Below, one piece after another: positions 1 through 7,606 of a stretch of DNA of 64,000 nucleotides. The DNA comes from VXLM01 sp965242665 (lineage in GTDB: Bacteria > Chloroflexota > Dehalococcoidia > Lucifugimonadales > VXLM01), in the NCBI GenBank assembly GCA_965242665.1, contig OZ251484.1, forward strand, positions 3,100,001 to 3,164,000. Reading direction: 5' to 3'. Both the position numbers and the translations under genes were made by a program. The notes beneath the pieces are model-generated. The model did not search any database. It was not told the origin of the DNA and saw only the letters and a list, made by a program, of their open reading frames with translations. Each line of letters begins with the position of its first letter. The stretch's first letter is position 1.

Positions 1-767
1 TCTCCGTCTCTGGAGGAGGCGAACGCAATTCTGCTGCCGTCCGGCGACCACGCGGGAGTGAAATCCCGACCTGAGTCGTTGGTGAGTTGGCGGACGTTGG
101 TGCCGTCCGCGTTCATCACGTAGATTTCGTCGTCTCCGTCTCTATCGGATTGGAACGCAATCCTGCTGCTGTCAGGCGACCACGTGGGACTGAGGTCCCG
201 ACCTGAGTCTTTGGTGAGTTGGAGGACGTTGGTGCCGTCCGCGTTCATGACGTAGATTTCCCAGTCCCCGTCGCGGTCGGACTGGAACGCAATTTTCCTG
301 CCGTCCGGCGACCATGCAGCGCCCGCGTCTCCATCGGAATTGTCGGTGAGTTGGATGACGTTGGTGCCGTCCGCATTCATGACGTAGATTTCCCAGTCCC
401 CGTCCCGGTCGGACCCGAACGCGATCTTGTTTCCGTCTGGCGACCACACGGGTGCTGCCTCCTGATGGGAGTTGTCGGTGATGCGGATGAGTCCCGGAGG
501 TAGCGTCGGCGTTGGGACTAGCGTGTTGGCTGGAGTTGGTGTATGTGTCGGCGCGGGGGTGTTGGTAGGGATGGGGGTAGGGGTATTGGCTGGAGTTGGG
601 GTATGCGTCGGCGTGCGGTCTCCGCACGAAATCAGGGCGATCTGGACGGCGAGCAGGAGCGCGACTGCCGCGCTGGCCGCCAGCGAGGCTGGCCTGGTTG
701 CTCTGTTGCGAGGAGGGCGGGCAGGAGACGCATCGCGGTCGAGAGGCGCATCCGAGGCTCGGCGCAT
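1..767 (-). CDS. TolB/PD40-type beta-propeller lipoprotein (C-terminus beyond window)
   Basis: The reading frame runs off the left edge, so only the first 255 residues are seen. The N-terminus has a basic stretch, a hydrophobic helix and a lipobox ending LISC-G, which predicts a lipid-anchored secreted protein. A Thr/Pro-rich linker of about 45 residues follows. Then come at least three full copies of a repeat of about 43 residues with the pattern EIYVMNADGTN-xx-QLT-D/N-S-xx-W-SPDG-xx-IAF-S-RDGD. This is the WD40-like/PD40 blade of TolB-type propellers, whose Asp-rich turns may bind calcium. The start is an ATG at 767; an earlier start is not excluded. The blades are nearly identical in DNA, suggesting recent tandem duplication. 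The ligand is unknown. Confidence 0.85.
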   Translation of the reverse strand, partial: MRRASDAPLDRDASPARPPRNRATRPASLAASAAVALLLAVQIALISCGDRTPTHTPTPANTPTPIPTNTPAPTHTPTPANTLVPTPTLPPGLIRITDNSHQEAAPVWSPDGNKIAFGSDRDGDWEIYVMNADGTNVIQLTDNSDGDAGAAWSPDGRKIAFQSDRDGDWEIYVMNADGTNVLQLTKDSGRDLSPTWSPDSSRIAFQSDRDGDDEIYVMNADGTNVRQLTNDSGRDFTPAWSPDGSRIAFASSRDG

Positions 768-1012
768 GATCGTAGGTGGGTCCTTTACGGAGTTTGCGGA
801 AGTATATCATGTATCATCTCCGGCTGTCCTCGTATCTTGCCGCTCGGTTCCGCCCCGCATCCACCCCCTATTCGTAGCAATGCCTGTCATGTGGCATTAG
901 AGAAACGGAACCCAAATCTGAGATGGCCAGAACTGGGATTGCAATAGTCGGTTGCACGGACTACAATTCCGTGCATCGAACGCTTCTGGGCATCGAGCCG
1001 AACGGAGGAGAC

Positions 1013-2104
1013 ATGGCCGACGAAAAGTTGAGAGTGGGGCTGATTGGATGCGGACGCATGGGCCAACACTACGCGGAGGTTTACAACACCTTCGATGATA
1101 CGGAGTTGGTGGCTATCGCGGAGTATAACGACGAGCGCCGCTCGGTCGTTGGCGAGCGCTTCGGCGTCAAGGCGCTCTACAAAGACGCCGAAGAGATGTT
1201 CCAAAAGATGGACGAACCTCCTGACCTCGCCGTTGTCGTGCTGCCCGGCAAGTACATCAAGGATGCGGTCATCGCGGCCGCGCAGGCAGAAGTGCAAGGA
1301 GTTTCCACGGACAAGCCTATCGGCGCCCGACTTTCCGACGTCGATGAGATGGTCGACGCTTGCGAGCAGCGGGGAGTGGTCTTTCACGGGGGGAACCTCC
1401 AGCGTGCGCGCCATGACGTTCAGGAAGCGGCGTCTTGGATTCGGCAGGGCGACTTTGGAGAGATACGCGGCGCGACGGTGCACGGATGGGGAGGGGAGAT
1501 ATCCGGCGGCGGATGCCAGCACATCGCCGTTCTTCGACTCTTGACCAGCGCCGAGGTCGCCGAGGTCGCAGCTTGGGGAAAGCCGCAGGATGCGCTCGAA
1601 TCGGAGGAAGACTCCGGACTCATCATCAACGCTCGCTTCACCATGGACAACGGTATCGAGGGAGCCATCTTCGGAGAGCCGACACCCGGCCGAGGCGTCG
1701 AGGTGTGGACGGATGATTCCTTGCTCCGCTGGGACTGGGGCGACGTCATGGACGTCTATCGAGGATTCGACGAATCTGGCGCGCGGATGAAGTTTGCTCG
1801 CGAGTTCGCCCCGTTCGCATGGCCCCGGTTCGGATACCTCGCAAGCTCGATCTTGTCCTTCATTTCCGCCGTGCGGGACGGCACGGAGATGGCCGTATCC
1901 GGCCATGACTTGCGTCAATCCCTGGAAGTGGCTATCGCCGCCAAATTCTCTGCCCTGCGCGGAAGCGTCCCGATGACCCTCCCCTTGGAGGATAGATCAC
2001 TCACGCTCTATCCGCGCCCCTACCGATGGTTGGGCGGAGACCAGTCCGGCAGACATCAGACGCCCGACGAAGCCCGCGCATACGAGCTCTTCGCCAAGGG
2101 ATAG
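1013..2104 (+). CDS. Gfo/Idh/MocA family oxidoreductase
   Basis: A 363-residue NAD(P)-dependent oxidoreductase. The N-terminal Rossmann fold is shown by GLIGCGRMG at about residues 9-17. The family's E-K-P-like segment appears as TDKPIGA near residue 104, where the lysine is expected to take part in catalysis. The C-terminal half (GATVHGWGGE, then a beta-rich dimerisation domain) is typical. I chose the ATG at 1013 because GGAGGAG lies just upstream at 1004-1010; the frame stays open further upstream but without such a site. These enzymes usually oxidise or reduce sugars, inositols or their acids, and the substrate cannot be read from sequence. It is monocistronic, and a second, unrelated-looking paralogue lies at 9152-10219. 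Confidence 0.9.
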   Translation: MADEKLRVGLIGCGRMGQHYAEVYNTFDDTELVAIAEYNDERRSVVGERFGVKALYKDAEEMFQKMDEPPDLAVVVLPGKYIKDAVIAAAQAEVQGVSTDKPIGARLSDVDEMVDACEQRGVVFHGGNLQRARHDVQEAASWIRQGDFGEIRGATVHGWGGEISGGGCQHIAVLRLLTSAEVAEVAAWGKPQDALESEEDSGLIINARFTMDNGIEGAIFGEPTPGRGVEVWTDDSLLRWDWGDVMDVYRGFDESGARMKFAREFAPFAWPRFGYLASSILSFISAVRDGTEMAVSGHDLRQSLEVAIAAKFSALRGSVPMTLPLEDRSLTLYPRPYRWLGGDQSGRHQTPDEARAYELFAKG

Positions 2105-2247
2105 GAATACTTCTTGGCATTGTTGGGTAGTGGTGAATGGTTGTACGGGCAGAAAGACGTTGATTGAGAAACCAGTTGAGCCTTGAGGCAGACGACCTGC
2201 TTGCCGGGTGGCTGTGAGTTGTCTGTATGATCGCGTGGAGGATAGAG

Positions 2248-2817
2248 ATGCAGACGAGGACCCACGACTATGAATTGTATGCTCTTCTCTTAGTTACGAA
2301 AGCCAGTGAGGAGCGTGTGTCGTCATTCTTGGCTCAGATGGGTGGTATTAGGAAATCTGTGATCCGGCGGGGTCTTCACCTGACTGTGTATTACGCACGG
2401 AGACCTCTCCCTGGGCTGGTTGAGGGGACTTGGCCTGTCCACATTAGTGCTAACACAGATGAAACACGCTTCATGGTTTTAGCTCCCGGGGGCGAGAACC
2501 CTCGTCCGGAGATTGATCCACGGCGGCATTCGATAGGTATTCGCCTCACGAGGCGTAATCGGGCAATTGCCGATATTCAGCAGTTGCGAAAAAGCGTCTA
2601 TCAACTGGAAACAGATAGGGTGGTGGGATGCCGTAAGCGTACTACCGCTTGGACGAGTTGTTTTGGGGCTCGCCACTACCAGCCACACATTACGTTACTT
2701 CGATCCGATAGTAGGATACAGCATGACCTGACAGAAATCGGGAGCGCGTTTCGTTCAGAGGTTGAAGGCATTGAATTCGATAGATTTCAGATTAAAGTAA
2801 GATCAGGTAGAGAGTAA
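2248..2817 (+). CDS. 2H phosphoesterase-like protein (LigT/2'-5' RNA ligase superfamily)
   Basis: A 189-residue protein with two H-x-T motifs: H44-L-T46 in GLHLTVYY and H147-I-T149 in YQPHITLL. They are about 100 residues apart and each sits in a predicted beta strand. That paired arrangement is the signature of 2H phosphoesterases, which hydrolyse cyclic phosphates on RNA or nucleotides. Overall similarity to a named subfamily is not obvious to me, so the assignment rests on the motifs. The ATG at 2248 has GGAGGA five bases upstream; an ATG at 2227 lacks such a site. It stands alone between the oxidoreductase and the convergent moaA. Confidence 0.55.
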   Translation: MQTRTHDYELYALLLVTKASEERVSSFLAQMGGIRKSVIRRGLHLTVYYARRPLPGLVEGTWPVHISANTDETRFMVLAPGGENPRPEIDPRRHSIGIRLTRRNRAIADIQQLRKSVYQLETDRVVGCRKRTTAWTSCFGARHYQPHITLLRSDSRIQHDLTEIGSAFRSEVEGIEFDRFQIKVRSGRE

Positions 2818-2844
2818 ACGTAGTTTGCTGTTATCCAATGCTGA

Positions 2845-2991
2845 CCGGAGCTTACCATACGAAACTTCAAGCGCTTTGAAGAGGTCGTTGAGAAACTTGA
2901 TGCGGTCGTTCGCGTAGCGGAGAGCGCAGTACCTGGGGACAGCGAATATCGATCCGATGCTGCGCTGAGTTCGTCCCCTAAACTGCGGTAG
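2845..2991 (+). pseudogene. Possible remnant of an AAA/RecF-like ATPase N-terminus
   Basis: An open stretch of 48 codons bounded by stops, with no start codon. It begins LTIRNFKRFEEV and continues into a plausible helix. This matches how many SMC/RecF/OLD-like ATPases begin (a beta strand, then N-F-K-x-F). There is no Walker A motif after it, and the frame closes at TAG 2989. I read it as a possible relic in the otherwise empty 2818-3064 gap between the 2H protein and moaA. A chance match cannot be excluded. Confidence 0.2.
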
Positions 2992-3064
2992 TTTGGGGGT
3001 AGCGCGGCTCCGACAAGCATCTTGCGATAGCGGCGGACGTCAGATAGAAAACCTGCCCCCGCGG

Positions 3065-4105
3065 CTACCCTCCGATGTGGTACATCTCGACTTTTGTTCG
3101 CTCGCCGCGCAGTTCGTCGGTCATGGAAGCGCGCTCCTCCGAATAGCGGTCGTCTCGGATGCGCCATCGACCGGAGATGATCTCTGCGATGTCGTCATCC
3201 GAGGCTCCTGACCTGATGGGGCCTCGAAGGTCGGTGCTCGTTGCGCCGAACAAACATGTCACAATGCTGCCTTCCGGCGATAGGCGCAAGCGTGTGCAGT
3301 CTCCGCAGAAAGGCTGCGTCACCGACGCGATTACGCCAATTTCACCGCCTCCGTCCCGGTAGCGGTACCGCACTGCGACTTCGCCGCGGTAGTTTGCCTC
3401 GAGTGGTTCCAACGGCAACTCGGCGTCGATCATGGCGATGATGCGCTCGGCCGACACCACGTCATCCATGCGCCAGCCGTTGAGGGTTCCAACGTCCATG
3501 TACTCGATGAAGCGGAGGACGTGTCCTCGCTCTTTGAAGTAGCGCGCCGTATCGACGATGGTGTGGTCATTCATCCCGCGCTGGACGACTGCGTTGATCT
3601 TTATGGGGATAAATCCCGCGTGCTCCGCAGCGTCGATTCCCTTGAGTACCGTGTCCACCCCAAAGTTGCGGCCGTTCATCTTGCGGAACACGTCGTCATC
3701 CAAGCTGTCCATGCTGATGGTTATCCGATGGAGTCCAGCGTCTCGGAGCTTCTGCGCCATCGTTGGCAGCAGGTACCCGTTGGTCGTCATGGTCAGGTCT
3801 TCGATTCCATCGATCTGCGCCAGCTGAGCGACGAGGTCGTCGATGTTCTTTCGGACGAGTGGCTCGCCCCCGGTCAAGCGGGCCTTGACCGCGCCAAGCC
3901 GCGCGAATATGCGGGTAAGCCGCGCTATCTCCTCGAACGTCAACAACTCTTCGCGCGGAAGGAAGCGGTAGCGTTCTCCGAATATCTCCGCCGGCATGCA
4001 GTACGGGCAACGAAAGTTGCATCGGTCCGTCACCGAGATTCGGACGTCCCGCAGCGGCCGGTCGAACGCGTCGGCTATGGTCGTGGGTGACATAGTGGAA
4101 GACAT
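3065..4105 (-). CDS. moaA: GTP 3',8-cyclase MoaA (molybdenum cofactor biosynthesis)
   Basis: A 346-residue radical SAM enzyme that converts GTP to 3',8-cyclo-7,8-dihydro-GTP, the first step of molybdopterin synthesis. The N-terminal [4Fe-4S] site is CNFRCPYC (C29, C33, C36). The SAM-binding TGGEP motif follows near residue 80. The C-terminal second cluster is in PFCGDC plus a later Cys (VTCLFG), and the protein ends in Gly-Gly as MoaA does for activation. Length is normal. It is the last gene of a probable operon fbp-fba-rdgB-moaA, starting seven bases after rdgB ends. No other moa/mog genes are in the window, so the pathway must be completed elsewhere. Confidence 0.97.
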   Translation of the reverse strand: MSSTMSPTTIADAFDRPLRDVRISVTDRCNFRCPYCMPAEIFGERYRFLPREELLTFEEIARLTRIFARLGAVKARLTGGEPLVRKNIDDLVAQLAQIDGIEDLTMTTNGYLLPTMAQKLRDAGLHRITISMDSLDDDVFRKMNGRNFGVDTVLKGIDAAEHAGFIPIKINAVVQRGMNDHTIVDTARYFKERGHVLRFIEYMDVGTLNGWRMDDVVSAERIIAMIDAELPLEPLEANYRGEVAVRYRYRDGGGEIGVIASVTQPFCGDCTRLRLSPEGSIVTCLFGATSTDLRGPIRSGASDDDIAEIISGRWRIRDDRYSEERASMTDELRGERTKVEMYHIGG

Positions 4106-4112
4106 CTTTCGG

Positions 4113-4727
4113 TTACAGGCGCCAATTTCGGTCTCGAAGCGTGGCGACCATGCTTTGGACCGCGCGCCCTCGGTGGCTCACGCGGTTCTTCTCGTCCAAC
4201 CGCAGTTCGGCCATGGTCTTGCCCAACTCTGGGATTTTGAAGATCGGGTCGTAGCCAAAGCCCATTGTCCCCCGAGGATGGTTGACGATGAGTCCGTCGC
4301 ACTGTCCGCTAAACAACTCCACCGTGCCACGCGGGCGGGCCAGTGCAATGACGCAGCGAAAGCGAGCTGTCCAATGTGTATGGGATGTATCGTTCAGCTT
4401 TCCGAGCAAGAATGCAACCCGGTCGCTGTCGGTTGCGTCTTCCCCGGCGTATCTGGCGGAGCGTATCCCCGGCTCGCCGTCGAGCGCGTCGACCTCCAGA
4501 CCCGAGTCGTCCGCGAGGGTAGGGAATCCGCTGACCTCCGCGTATGTCGTTGCCTTGAGCGAAGCGTTCTCGGCATACGTCCGTCCATGCTCTTCCACAT
4601 CAATGTCGACGCCGGCGTCGGAGAGGGATAGGAGCTCGAACGGGGTTTGTTCCATGCAAATAGAGAATTCCTTGGCCTTGCCTGGATTGTGGGTAGCGAT
4701 TAAGAGTTTCGATGTTTGGGAAGACAT
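4113..4727 (-). CDS. rdgB: XTP/dITP diphosphatase (RdgB/HAM1)
   Basis: A 204-residue house-cleaning nucleotide pyrophosphatase that removes ITP, dITP and XTP from the pool. Family motifs are present: ATHNPGKAKEF at the N-terminus (substrate loop), TLADDSGLEVDAL with the acidic catalytic residues, PGIRSARYAG, and near the C-terminus GFGYDPIF and SHRGRA. The ATG at 4727 is preceded by GGAAGGAG and gives the usual family length; a start 13 codons upstream would add an unconserved tail. It lies between fba and moaA in the same orientation, with a 52-base gap to fba. Confidence 0.96.
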   Translation of the reverse strand: MSSQTSKLLIATHNPGKAKEFSICMEQTPFELLSLSDAGVDIDVEEHGRTYAENASLKATTYAEVSGFPTLADDSGLEVDALDGEPGIRSARYAGEDATDSDRVAFLLGKLNDTSHTHWTARFRCVIALARPRGTVELFSGQCDGLIVNHPRGTMGFGYDPIFKIPELGKTMAELRLDEKNRVSHRGRAVQSMVATLRDRNWRL

Positions 4728-4779
4728 GACTCCTTCCGGTTGGACGACGTCGTTTCTCGTCCACAACGACTATCGACGC

Positions 4780-5811
4780 CTAGCTGGCTCGGTTCTCCAT
4801 TTCTGGCGTGTACTCGCCGCGCCTGGCCGCAGAGGTGACCTTTGCGCGATGGTAGTATGCGGCCTGCGCGGCGGGAATGTTCTCCGAACTGCCTCCCCAG
4901 GCCTTGAGGGGTGCGGCCTGCAGGCCGCGTCCATAGGAGAAGCTCAGCTCCCACGGCGCGCCGGCCGAAGCAGCGCGCCGGTTGATGGCGTCGAGGTTGA
5001 CAGTTGCCTCGTCGTCGGTCTGGCCTCCAGATAGGAACACGATGCCTGGCACTGCGGCTGGCACGGCCTTCTTGAAGCTCGCTAGAGTCATCTCCGCCAC
5101 CTGCTCTGCGCCTGCGCGCTCGCGGGCCTCCTTGCCCGATAGCACCATGTTGGGCTTGAGCAATGAGCCCTCCAGAGCGACGCGGTGGATGCCCAGCTGG
5201 TAGTACACCTCTCGCAGTGTGGCGGTTGTGGCATCGTAACACGCCTCGATGGTATGGTCACCGTCCATGAGGATCTCTGGCTCGACGATAGGTACGAGTC
5301 CCGCTTCCTGGCTCAGGGCGGCGAATCGGGCCAGGGCGTGCGCGTTCGCCTCGATGCAGTATCGGCTGGGTATTTTCCTGCCTATAGTAATGACTGCACG
5401 CCACTTGGTGAACTTCGCTCCCAAGTCGGCATACTCTGCAAGGCGCTCACGCAGTCCGTCGAGACCCTCCGTGATGACTTCTCCGTCTGCGCCTGCTAAC
5501 GGCTTCGTACTCTTGTCCACCTTGATTCCTGGGACGATGCCCTGGCCGATCAGTACGTCGACGAGTGGTGTGCCGTCCTCGCCTTGCTGTCGGATCGTCT
5601 CGTCGAAGAGAATGACGCCGCTGATGAACTCCGACGCGCCTGCCGTCCGGAACAGAGCCTCGCGGTAGTCGCGGCGGTTCTCGAAGGTCGACTCAACGCC
5701 AATCGAGTCGAAACGGCGCTTGATGGTCCCGTCGCTCTCGTCCGCTGCCAGAATGCCTTTGCCCGGCGCGACGATCGACTCGGCAGCGTCGATCATGTTC
5801 TGAAGTTTCAT
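4780..5811 (-). CDS. Class I fructose-bisphosphate aldolase
   Basis: A 343-residue aldolase of the class I (Schiff-base) type, cleaving fructose 1,6-bisphosphate to dihydroxyacetone phosphate and glyceraldehyde 3-phosphate, and running in reverse for gluconeogenesis. Evidence: GKGILAADES near the N-terminus, KWRAV, VEPEILMDGDH, the active-site signature VALEGSLLKPN with the Schiff-base lysine, and FLSGGQ for phosphate binding. This is the animal/plant-like class I family, not the archaeal DhnA type. The ATG at 5811 follows a G-rich site and matches the known start of the family. fbp lies 23 bases upstream in the same orientation, so the two gluconeogenic enzymes are probably co-transcribed. 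Confidence 0.96.
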   Translation of the reverse strand: MKLQNMIDAAESIVAPGKGILAADESDGTIKRRFDSIGVESTFENRRDYREALFRTAGASEFISGVILFDETIRQQGEDGTPLVDVLIGQGIVPGIKVDKSTKPLAGADGEVITEGLDGLRERLAEYADLGAKFTKWRAVITIGRKIPSRYCIEANAHALARFAALSQEAGLVPIVEPEILMDGDHTIEACYDATTATLREVYYQLGIHRVALEGSLLKPNMVLSGKEARERAGAEQVAEMTLASFKKAVPAAVPGIVFLSGGQTDDEATVNLDAINRRAASAGAPWELSFSYGRGLQAAPLKAWGGSSENIPAAQAAYYHRAKVTSAARRGEYTPEMENRAS

Positions 5812-5834
5812 GCGGTCTCCCCCCTCGTGCGACG

Positions 5835-6803
5835 TCACGAATTGAGAATGGAAACTGTTTGCCCCACTACATCCGCGGGTCCGAGCATGAGAGGGACTCG
5901 CTGATGGAGATTTTGGGGTTGGATGTCTAGTATGCGGTCTCGCCCCGATGACGCTGCGCCTCCTGCCTGTTCGGCGACGAAGCCGAGTGGGTTGGCCTCG
6001 TACATGAGCCGGAGTTTGCCGTCGAGAGACTTGCTGTCCGATGGATACCAGAATATACCGCCCTTGAGCAGGTTGCGATGGAAGTCCGCTACGAGGGATC
6101 CGACGTAGCGCAGCGAGTAACTGTCTCGCAACGCGATAGCTGCTTCCCTCGTGCGTTCGTCCCAATTCTTGAAGTAGCCGTCCGGAACGCTGTAGTACTG
6201 GCACGTTGCGGGGAAGCGGATGTTCGGGTGCGTCCACTCGAAAGCGTTGCTCGATATATTCAGGGTAAAGCCCTGCACGCTCGATTCCGTCGCGATGACC
6301 AGCACTGTGCTCGAACCGTACACGGCGTACACCGCGGCGACTTGCTCCCTACCTGGTCGCAACATAGACTCCGCAGTCAACGGAGTGTCGTGCGTTCGCT
6401 TCCAAATCCCGAATATCGAGCCGATGCTGACGGCGACGTCGATGTTGGATGATCCGTCCAGCGGATCCATGAGAACCACATAAGGCCGCGCTTCCGCATT
6501 GCGGACGATGACGGCCTGTTCGAGCTCCTCTGAACCGACCGCGCCGACGGCACCCGACTCGATGAGCGTGTCGACGAATACGTCAGAACTTTGCTCGTCG
6601 AGTATTTGGACGACCTCGCCTTGTACGTTCACGTCGCCCGTTGATCCCAGTACATCCGCGGTGGCCGCGCCCTGTACTTTCGTATGGACTTGACGCACGC
6701 CTTGGTCGATGGCCGCAACCACGGCGTCCAGTCCTTCACAGGCAGGGTCGTCCGCCCGTGTGGAGTGGACGTAATCGGCCAATGTGGCGCGCGAAGAGTG
6801 CAC
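5835..6803 (-). CDS. fbp: Class 1 fructose-1,6-bisphosphatase
   Basis: A 322-residue enzyme removing the 1-phosphate of fructose 1,6-bisphosphate, the committing step of gluconeogenesis. The metal-binding signature MDPLDGSSNID is intact, followed by SIGSIFGIW. C-terminal motifs include SLVADFHRNL and the sugar-binding LRLMYEANP with a final AGG. The only in-frame start without a large extension is GTG at 6803; an in-frame stop lies about 45 bases further upstream. It heads the fbp-fba-rdgB-moaA operon. The upstream region leads directly into a mobile repeat element at 6937, so the promoter must lie within about 130 bases. Confidence 0.95.
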   Translation of the reverse strand: MHSSRATLADYVHSTRADDPACEGLDAVVAAIDQGVRQVHTKVQGAATADVLGSTGDVNVQGEVVQILDEQSSDVFVDTLIESGAVGAVGSEELEQAVIVRNAEARPYVVLMDPLDGSSNIDVAVSIGSIFGIWKRTHDTPLTAESMLRPGREQVAAVYAVYGSSTVLVIATESSVQGFTLNISSNAFEWTHPNIRFPATCQYYSVPDGYFKNWDERTREAAIALRDSYSLRYVGSLVADFHRNLLKGGIFWYPSDSKSLDGKLRLMYEANPLGFVAEQAGGAASSGRDRILDIQPQNLHQRVPLMLGPADVVGQTVSILNS

Positions 6804-6946
6804 GGCATCCCCCGTCCTCGTGGAAGCTCCTACGTGCGGCCGTTTTCATTGATGACGCAACGGCCACCGTACATGACAGTTCCCAAGGATCTTTTAAGGG
6901 TAGTCTAACATAGGAACATAGTGGCGCTCAAGGTGAGGGTTTCGTT

Positions 6947-7434
6947 GGTTCCGTTTGATTTATTGGCGTGAGGTTTATGAGACGGCAATTCCAAGCGGTA
7001 CGTCGAATCCGACCTATGCCGAGAGAAAGGAAACGGAACGCCGGTTGCCCCTCGTGCGCGCACGCACGAGTTTTCGTTGTGGTTCGTTGGACTCTGTCGC
7101 ATTGTGTCGATTTCTGTCGACGGCGAGAAGGGTCTGTCTCTTCTAGAGTTTTGACGCAGTGGCGTGGATTCCCGCCTTCGCGGGAATGACGTGTGGGTGT
7201 GTGCGGGAATGACGTGGGTGAGTGTGGTCATGCGGAGAGCCGGGGGGAGGTGGTTGGGGGTTGTTGTGTTTCACGCATGGGTGCATCTCCTTGGGTCGTG
7301 GTTTCTCTGAGTCGTCATAGTCCCAGAGTAGTATGTGAGTTCTGTTTTGTCAAATGCGAATTGGTTGATTCAATCTATGGGCGATCCATACTAAGGAACA
7401 GTAGGCAATCTATGCCAATGAATCAAACGGAACC
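6947..7434. mobile_element. MITE-like element A1 with 8-bp target duplication
   Basis: A 488-bp non-coding element. The left end GGTTCCGTTTGATT..TTGGC (6947-6967) is repeated inverted at 7414-7434 with one mismatch in 21. The 8 bases outside each end are identical: GTTTCGTT at 6939-6946 and 7435-7442, a perfect target-site duplication. Inside are a dRS3-like palindrome (7168-7190) and a right arm of about 215 bp that recurs in elements A2 and A3. Open frames across it are short, low in complexity and not conserved. It has no transposase, so movement would need one supplied in trans. Confidence 0.8.
7168..7190. repeat. dRS3-like palindrome ATTCCCGC-N-GCGGGAAT (one of eight copies)
   Basis: The motif ATTCCCGCCTTCGCGGGAAT followed by GAC is an inverted repeat. 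Near-identical copies are at 16966-16988, 22938-22960, 41554-41576, 48613-48635, 49108-49130, 49371-49393 and 49432-49454, with CTTCG or CTACG in the middle. It resembles the dRS3 repeat of Neisseria (ATTCCC-N8-GGGAAT). In this window every copy lies inside or at the edge of the GGTTCC-type elements, and its right half (GGGAATGACG) is the seed of their tandem arrays. Confidence 0.85.
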
Positions 7435-7606
7435 GTTTCGTTTCCTTCGTCGTGGCGGTTATGCAGAGTCTCCGAAGGCGGGAATCTAACGGCGTGCAGG
7501 CGGAGCGTATTCATAGGGATACCCCCGCCGTGGTGAAGGAAACGGAACAGCGGGGCAGCGTGTCGAGAGGCCGGCCGTTAGACTGGTTATTCAGAACTTG
7601 GATGCG

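Larger units (their letters stand above)
6937..7548. repeat. Small inverted-repeat element (M1), split by insertion of element A1
   Basis: If A1 (6947-7434) and one copy of its 8-bp target duplication are removed, the left flank GGTTTCGTT joins TCCTTCGTCGTGGCGG. That restores an inverted match to the right end, CCGCCGTGGTGAAGGAAACG followed by GAAC. The reconstructed unit is about 115 bp with imperfect terminal inverted repeats of about 24 bp and no coding capacity. It shares the GTTYCGTTT terminus with the larger elements. I could not find a target duplication for M1 itself, so its exact outer ends are uncertain. Confidence 0.5.

Noticed and set aside
887..1918. A 343-codon minus-strand frame
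   Set aside because: It is the antisense shadow of the oxidoreductase at 1013-2104, which has the Rossmann motif and a ribosome-binding site.
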